From CAXXHQ01 sp963665265 (GTDB taxonomy: Bacteria > Planctomycetota > Planctomycetia > Pirellulales > Thermoguttaceae): a DNA stretch of 64,000 bases. The position numbers and the translations under genes were made by a program. The stretch is from NCBI GenBank assembly GCA_963665265.2, contig OY762224.2:558001-622000 (forward strand), written 5' to 3'. Below are positions 61,503-64,000 of the stretch, piece by piece. Every line of letters starts with the position of its first letter. The stretch's first letter is position 1. Below the pieces are notes generated by a model. That model was not told where the DNA came from and searched no databases. It saw nothing but the letters and a program-made list of their open reading frames with translations.

Positions 61503-62228
61503 TCAGGACGGCTGTTCGGGCGAAGCGGGCTCGTCGATCTTCCCCACCAGCTTGGCGAAATGGCCCGGCGTTTTGGCCGAAAACGTAACCGGCTCGCCGG
61601 TGGTCGGGTGTTTAAATGCGATCGATTTGGCGTGGAGCGCAAGGCGCGAGAAGGCGTCCCCTTCCCGCCCATATTTTTTGTCGCCGACGATCGGATGCCC
61701 CGCATCTGACAGATGAACGCGAATTTGATTTTTTCGGCCCGTCAGAAGATCGATCTCCAACAGCGAATAATACTTTACTCGACGTAGCGTCTTGTAGGCC
61801 GTTCGCGCCAGTTTCCCTTTCGTCTTGTCCGTAGTCGAAAAAACGACCTGCGCTTTGCTCTCGGCCAAGTACGAGCTGACGACGTCCTCGTCCTTTTCGC
61901 ATTGGCCATGCACGACGGCCAAATACGTTTTGCTCGTGTCGTCCCAATTCGATTGAAGACGAACTTTGGCCTCTTCGGTTTTGGCGAAGATCAGAACGCC
62001 CGAGGTGTCGCGGTCCAAGCGATGCACGATGAATATTCGCGCGCGGGATCGAGACTGTCCTTTGCGAACGTAGTTCGTCAGGACATGATAGGCGGTGCGG
62101 GATTTTTCCTTTTCGGCCCCCACGGTCAACAGGCCGGCGGGTTTATCGACGACGAGAATATCGCGGTCTTCGTAAAGGACGAAAATTCCGCTTCCAGGCG
62201 GGCGAGTTTTGGCGGGAGTTTTTGACAT
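61503..62228 (-). CDS. RluA-family pseudouridine synthase
   Basis: A 241-residue pseudouridine synthase without an S4 domain. The catalytic aspartate is in HRLDRDTSGVLIFAK (about residues 68-82); the start of the domain is YEDRDILVVDKPAGLLTVG (about 18-36), and LLTGRKNQIRVHLSDAGHPI and GDKKYG follow. It modifies a uridine in rRNA or tRNA; the target cannot be told. I use the ATG at 62226-62228, because the longer frame adds an unrelated leader. A hairpin GCCTGTTT/AAACAGGC (61432-61458) lies past its stop. Confidence 0.93.
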   Translation of the reverse strand: MSKTPAKTRPPGSGIFVLYEDRDILVVDKPAGLLTVGAEKEKSRTAYHVLTNYVRKGQSRSRARIFIVHRLDRDTSGVLIFAKTEEAKVRLQSNWDDTSKTYLAVVHGQCEKDEDVVSSYLAESKAQVVFSTTDKTKGKLARTAYKTLRRVKYYSLLEIDLLTGRKNQIRVHLSDAGHPIVGDKKYGREGDAFSRLALHAKSIAFKHPTTGEPVTFSAKTPGHFAKLVGKIDEPASPEQPS

Positions 62229-62328
62229 GCTCCCATTATAACAAGCTTTTTCCGCCGCGTCTTCTCTTGTCCGGGAAGCTCCGATTCTCGAACCGCAACG
62301 GCACTGCCGCAAGAGGATTCACGCTTCT

Positions 62329-62353
62329 GTCAGGCACGGCGTGCCTGACCTAC
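62329..62353 (-). repeat. REP-like palindrome, copy B of a 25-bp exact pair
   Basis: Identical over 25 bases to 17845-17869 but inverted. On the minus strand the GTAG and both 9-bp arms lie inside the 3' end of the surface-protein gene, supplying the codons for the final VGQARRA and the TGA stop. Confidence 0.75.
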
Positions 62354-64000
62354 TTTTCTCGTCATCGCGAGGAGGGTTGCGACGACGATCATGAACGCCC
62401 AAACGCTTGGCTCCGGCACGGCGCTCGTAGCGGAGGGAACGGTCATCGTCCTGTTCGATTCGGCCGTCTCGATCATCGCGGCTGCCGCCGCAAGCGCAGG
62501 CGTTGCGCCGGTTATTACGGAATCGGTCGCCGTATTCGCGATCGTTGCAGTCGCGTTGGAAGTCGCCGTCGAGGCGTTTGCCGAGGAGGTCGCATCGCCG
62601 AGAATGAGCGTATCTTGCACGAGGGTTCCCACGACTAAGACGGCCGAGCCGGAAACGGTCGTCGTGCCCGAGCCGATGACGGAGTCGAGCGTATGCGTTC
62701 CGCTGGAGATGACGAGCGAAGCGCCGCTGACGATTTCTACGGAGGCGCCGGAGTTGGTTGGAGCGGCAGATTGCGAGGCGGCGCTCGCCTTAGCCGTTTC
62801 GCCGCTTGCTGCGGACGAGCTTGCTCCGGTGGTGACGATTAGCGAGCCTTGCGTGACGATCGTATGGCCCGAGTAGTCGCTAGCCAATAAGACGGTCAAA
62901 GAGCCGGAGCCAAGCTTCGTTAAATCGCCAGTTCCGGAAATCGCTTCCGAAATGACGACGTTGAACGCTTGCGTGTCGAACGTGGCGCCTCCGGAGAGAA
63001 TCGTGACGGCATGTGAAGTGATGTTGAACGCGGCAAGGTATTTTAGTTCGCCGCCGTCGAATGTGAGCGTGGATCCTGCGCCGAGATTGCGTTCCGCCGA
63101 CGCCGCCAGAATTCCCGCGTTCAGATTAAGCGCGCCGGTGAAGGTATTCGATCCGGAGAGGGTTAGCGTGCCCAAACCGAGCTTGGTCAGCCCTCCGGCT
63201 CCGGAAATCACTTTGGAAGCGGTGACGTTGTTGCCGTTCGTGTTCCAGGTTGCGACTCCCGATTGGAGGGCGACGGCGCGGGAAAGAGTAAACGCGGAGA
63301 GGAACGAAAGACCTCCGCCGTTGAAGTTCAAGGCAGTTCCGTTGCCGAGGTTGGATAAAGCGGAGACGGCGACCGTTCCGACGTTAACGTTGACCGCGCC
63401 GGTAAAGGTATTCGCGCCGGAGAGGGTTAGCGTGCCTAGGCCGACTTTGGTCAACCCGCCGGCTCCGGATATTATGTTGGAGACGGCAATATCGTAACCG
63501 TTCGTGTCGAAAGTCGCTCCGCCGGATTGGAAAGCGATCGTGCGCGAGGCGAGGTCGAACGAGGAAAGGAACTTAAATCCTCCTCCGTTGAAATTCAAAG
63601 CGGTTCCGTTGCCGAGATTCGATAGAGAGGATACGGCCAGCGTTCCGACGTTGACGCTAACCGTTCCAGTGAACGTGTTCGCGCCGGCAAGCGTGAGAGT
63701 TCCTGAACCGATTTTTGCAAGTCCGCCGGTTCCGGAAATCGTGCTCGATATGACGTCGTCGTAGTTCTGCGTATCAAACGTGGAGCTTACGGATTGAAGG
63801 GTAACGGTTCGCGAGGCGAGGTCGAACGAGGAAAGGAACTTGAATCCTCCGCCGTTGAAGTTCAAGTCGGTTCCGTTGCCGAGGTTCGATAAAGCGGAGA
63901 CGGCGACCGTTCCGACGTTGACGTTGACCTCGCCGGTGAAGGTATTTGTGCCGGAAAGGGTCAGGATTCCCGAACCGAGCTTGGTCAGGCCGCCCGAGCC
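62330..64000 (-). CDS. PEP-CTERM surface protein with autotransporter-type beta repeats (partial)
   Basis: Runs off the right edge; at least 556 residues are visible. It consists of tandem autotransporter-associated beta-strand repeats of 267 bp (89 residues), seen as GGLTKxGxGTLTLSGxNTFTG units, five within the window, which should form a long beta helix. A Ser/Ala/Thr-rich linker follows. The C-terminus has the PEP-CTERM signal VPEPSVWAFMIVVATLLAM followed by TRK, pointing to exosortase processing and cell-surface or matrix display. The tail continues unusually for seven residues (VGQARRA) encoded by a palindromic repeat. No barrel domain is present. Confidence 0.88.
   Translation of the reverse strand, partial: GSGGLTKLGSGILTLSGTNTFTGEVNVNVGTVAVSALSNLGNGTDLNFNGGGFKFLSSFDLASRTVTLQSVSSTFDTQNYDDVISSTISGTGGLAKIGSGTLTLAGANTFTGTVSVNVGTLAVSSLSNLGNGTALNFNGGGFKFLSSFDLASRTIAFQSGGATFDTNGYDIAVSNIISGAGGLTKVGLGTLTLSGANTFTGAVNVNVGTVAVSALSNLGNGTALNFNGGGLSFLSAFTLSRAVALQSGVATWNTNGNNVTASKVISGAGGLTKLGLGTLTLSGSNTFTGALNLNAGILAASAERNLGAGSTLTFDGGELKYLAAFNITSHAVTILSGGATFDTQAFNVVISEAISGTGDLTKLGSGSLTVLLASDYSGHTIVTQGSLIVTTGASSSAASGETAKASAASQSAAPTNSGASVEIVSGASLVISSGTHTLDSVIGSGTTTVSGSAVLVVGTLVQDTLILGDATSSANASTATSNATATIANTATDSVITGATPALAAAAAMIETAESNRTMTVPSATSAVPEPSVWAFMIVVATLLAMTRKVGQARRA

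Noticed and set aside
62330..64000. CRISPR-like array because of regular repeats
   Set aside because: The 267-bp periodic units are coding beta-strand repeats in one open frame, far larger than CRISPR repeats.

Overview
The window looks like chromosomal DNA of a planctomycete, probably from the Pirellulales side of the phylum. The evidence is the gene content: a HYExAFE-family protein, a BlaI/M56 pair whose M56 partner carries a huge regulatory-domain tail, a secreted multihaem cytochrome fused to HEAT and TPR repeats, a PEP-CTERM protein with autotransporter-type beta repeats, FemAB/CelD-like acyltransferases beside a Wzz-like protein, and GAF-HlyD/HlyD/M50 export genes. Gene order is loose, Shine-Dalgarno sites are often missing, and small repeats are scattered between genes. 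I see no rRNA, tRNA, CRISPR array, transposase or phage gene.

Layout. 0-4.4 kb: the 3' end of an unknown gene, a GNAT enzyme, two small proteins and an eight-haem cytochrome (mostly minus strand). 4.5-8.7 kb: a polysaccharide-type locus (Wzz-like protein diverging from two tandem FemAB/CelD-like proteins). 8.9-9.7 kb: folD. 9.8-20.9 kb: a long minus-strand run with DUF190/crcB, a zinc dehydrogenase, coaX, obg, a small membrane protein, larC and a three-gene M50/HlyD export module. 21.4-30.3 kb: a YugP-type protease, then a 2241-residue M56/BlaR1-like protein with its BlaI-type repressor, flanked by dispersed repeats. 30.6-33.9 kb: argB-argD-argF with a clear promoter. 34.0-43 kb: a divergent protein kinase, accD, a phosphatase-fold protein lacking its catalytic histidines, rpe, scpB, two tandem secreted paralogues and infA. 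43-48.7 kb: HYExAFE, DoxX, TVP38, a DNA-alkylation-repair-like protein, an acetoacetate-decarboxylase-like protein, TfoX-N and DUF2293 proteins. 48.9-58 kb: dnaE, an unknown 628-residue protein, hicBA, a TPR protein and hisS. 58.2-64 kb: two unknown exported proteins, YkgJ, an RluA-type pseudouridine synthase and the C-terminal end of a PEP-CTERM repeat protein running off the right edge.

The strongest undescribed signals are: (1) a candidate 108-nt small RNA on the minus strand at about 45572-45679, with a TTGACA promoter, two hairpins sharing the same C-rich loop, and an intrinsic terminator; (2) an M50 protease/HlyD chimera with a PqqD-like N-terminus, encoded with two further HlyD proteins, which may be a peptide-processing and export machine; (3) GTAG-headed palindromes resembling REP elements, one of which encodes the C-terminal tail and stop codon of a surface protein; (4) two related intergenic repeat blocks flanking the BlaI/M56 locus; (5) C-rich tracts directly in front of the start codons of accD and hisS in place of Shine-Dalgarno sites.
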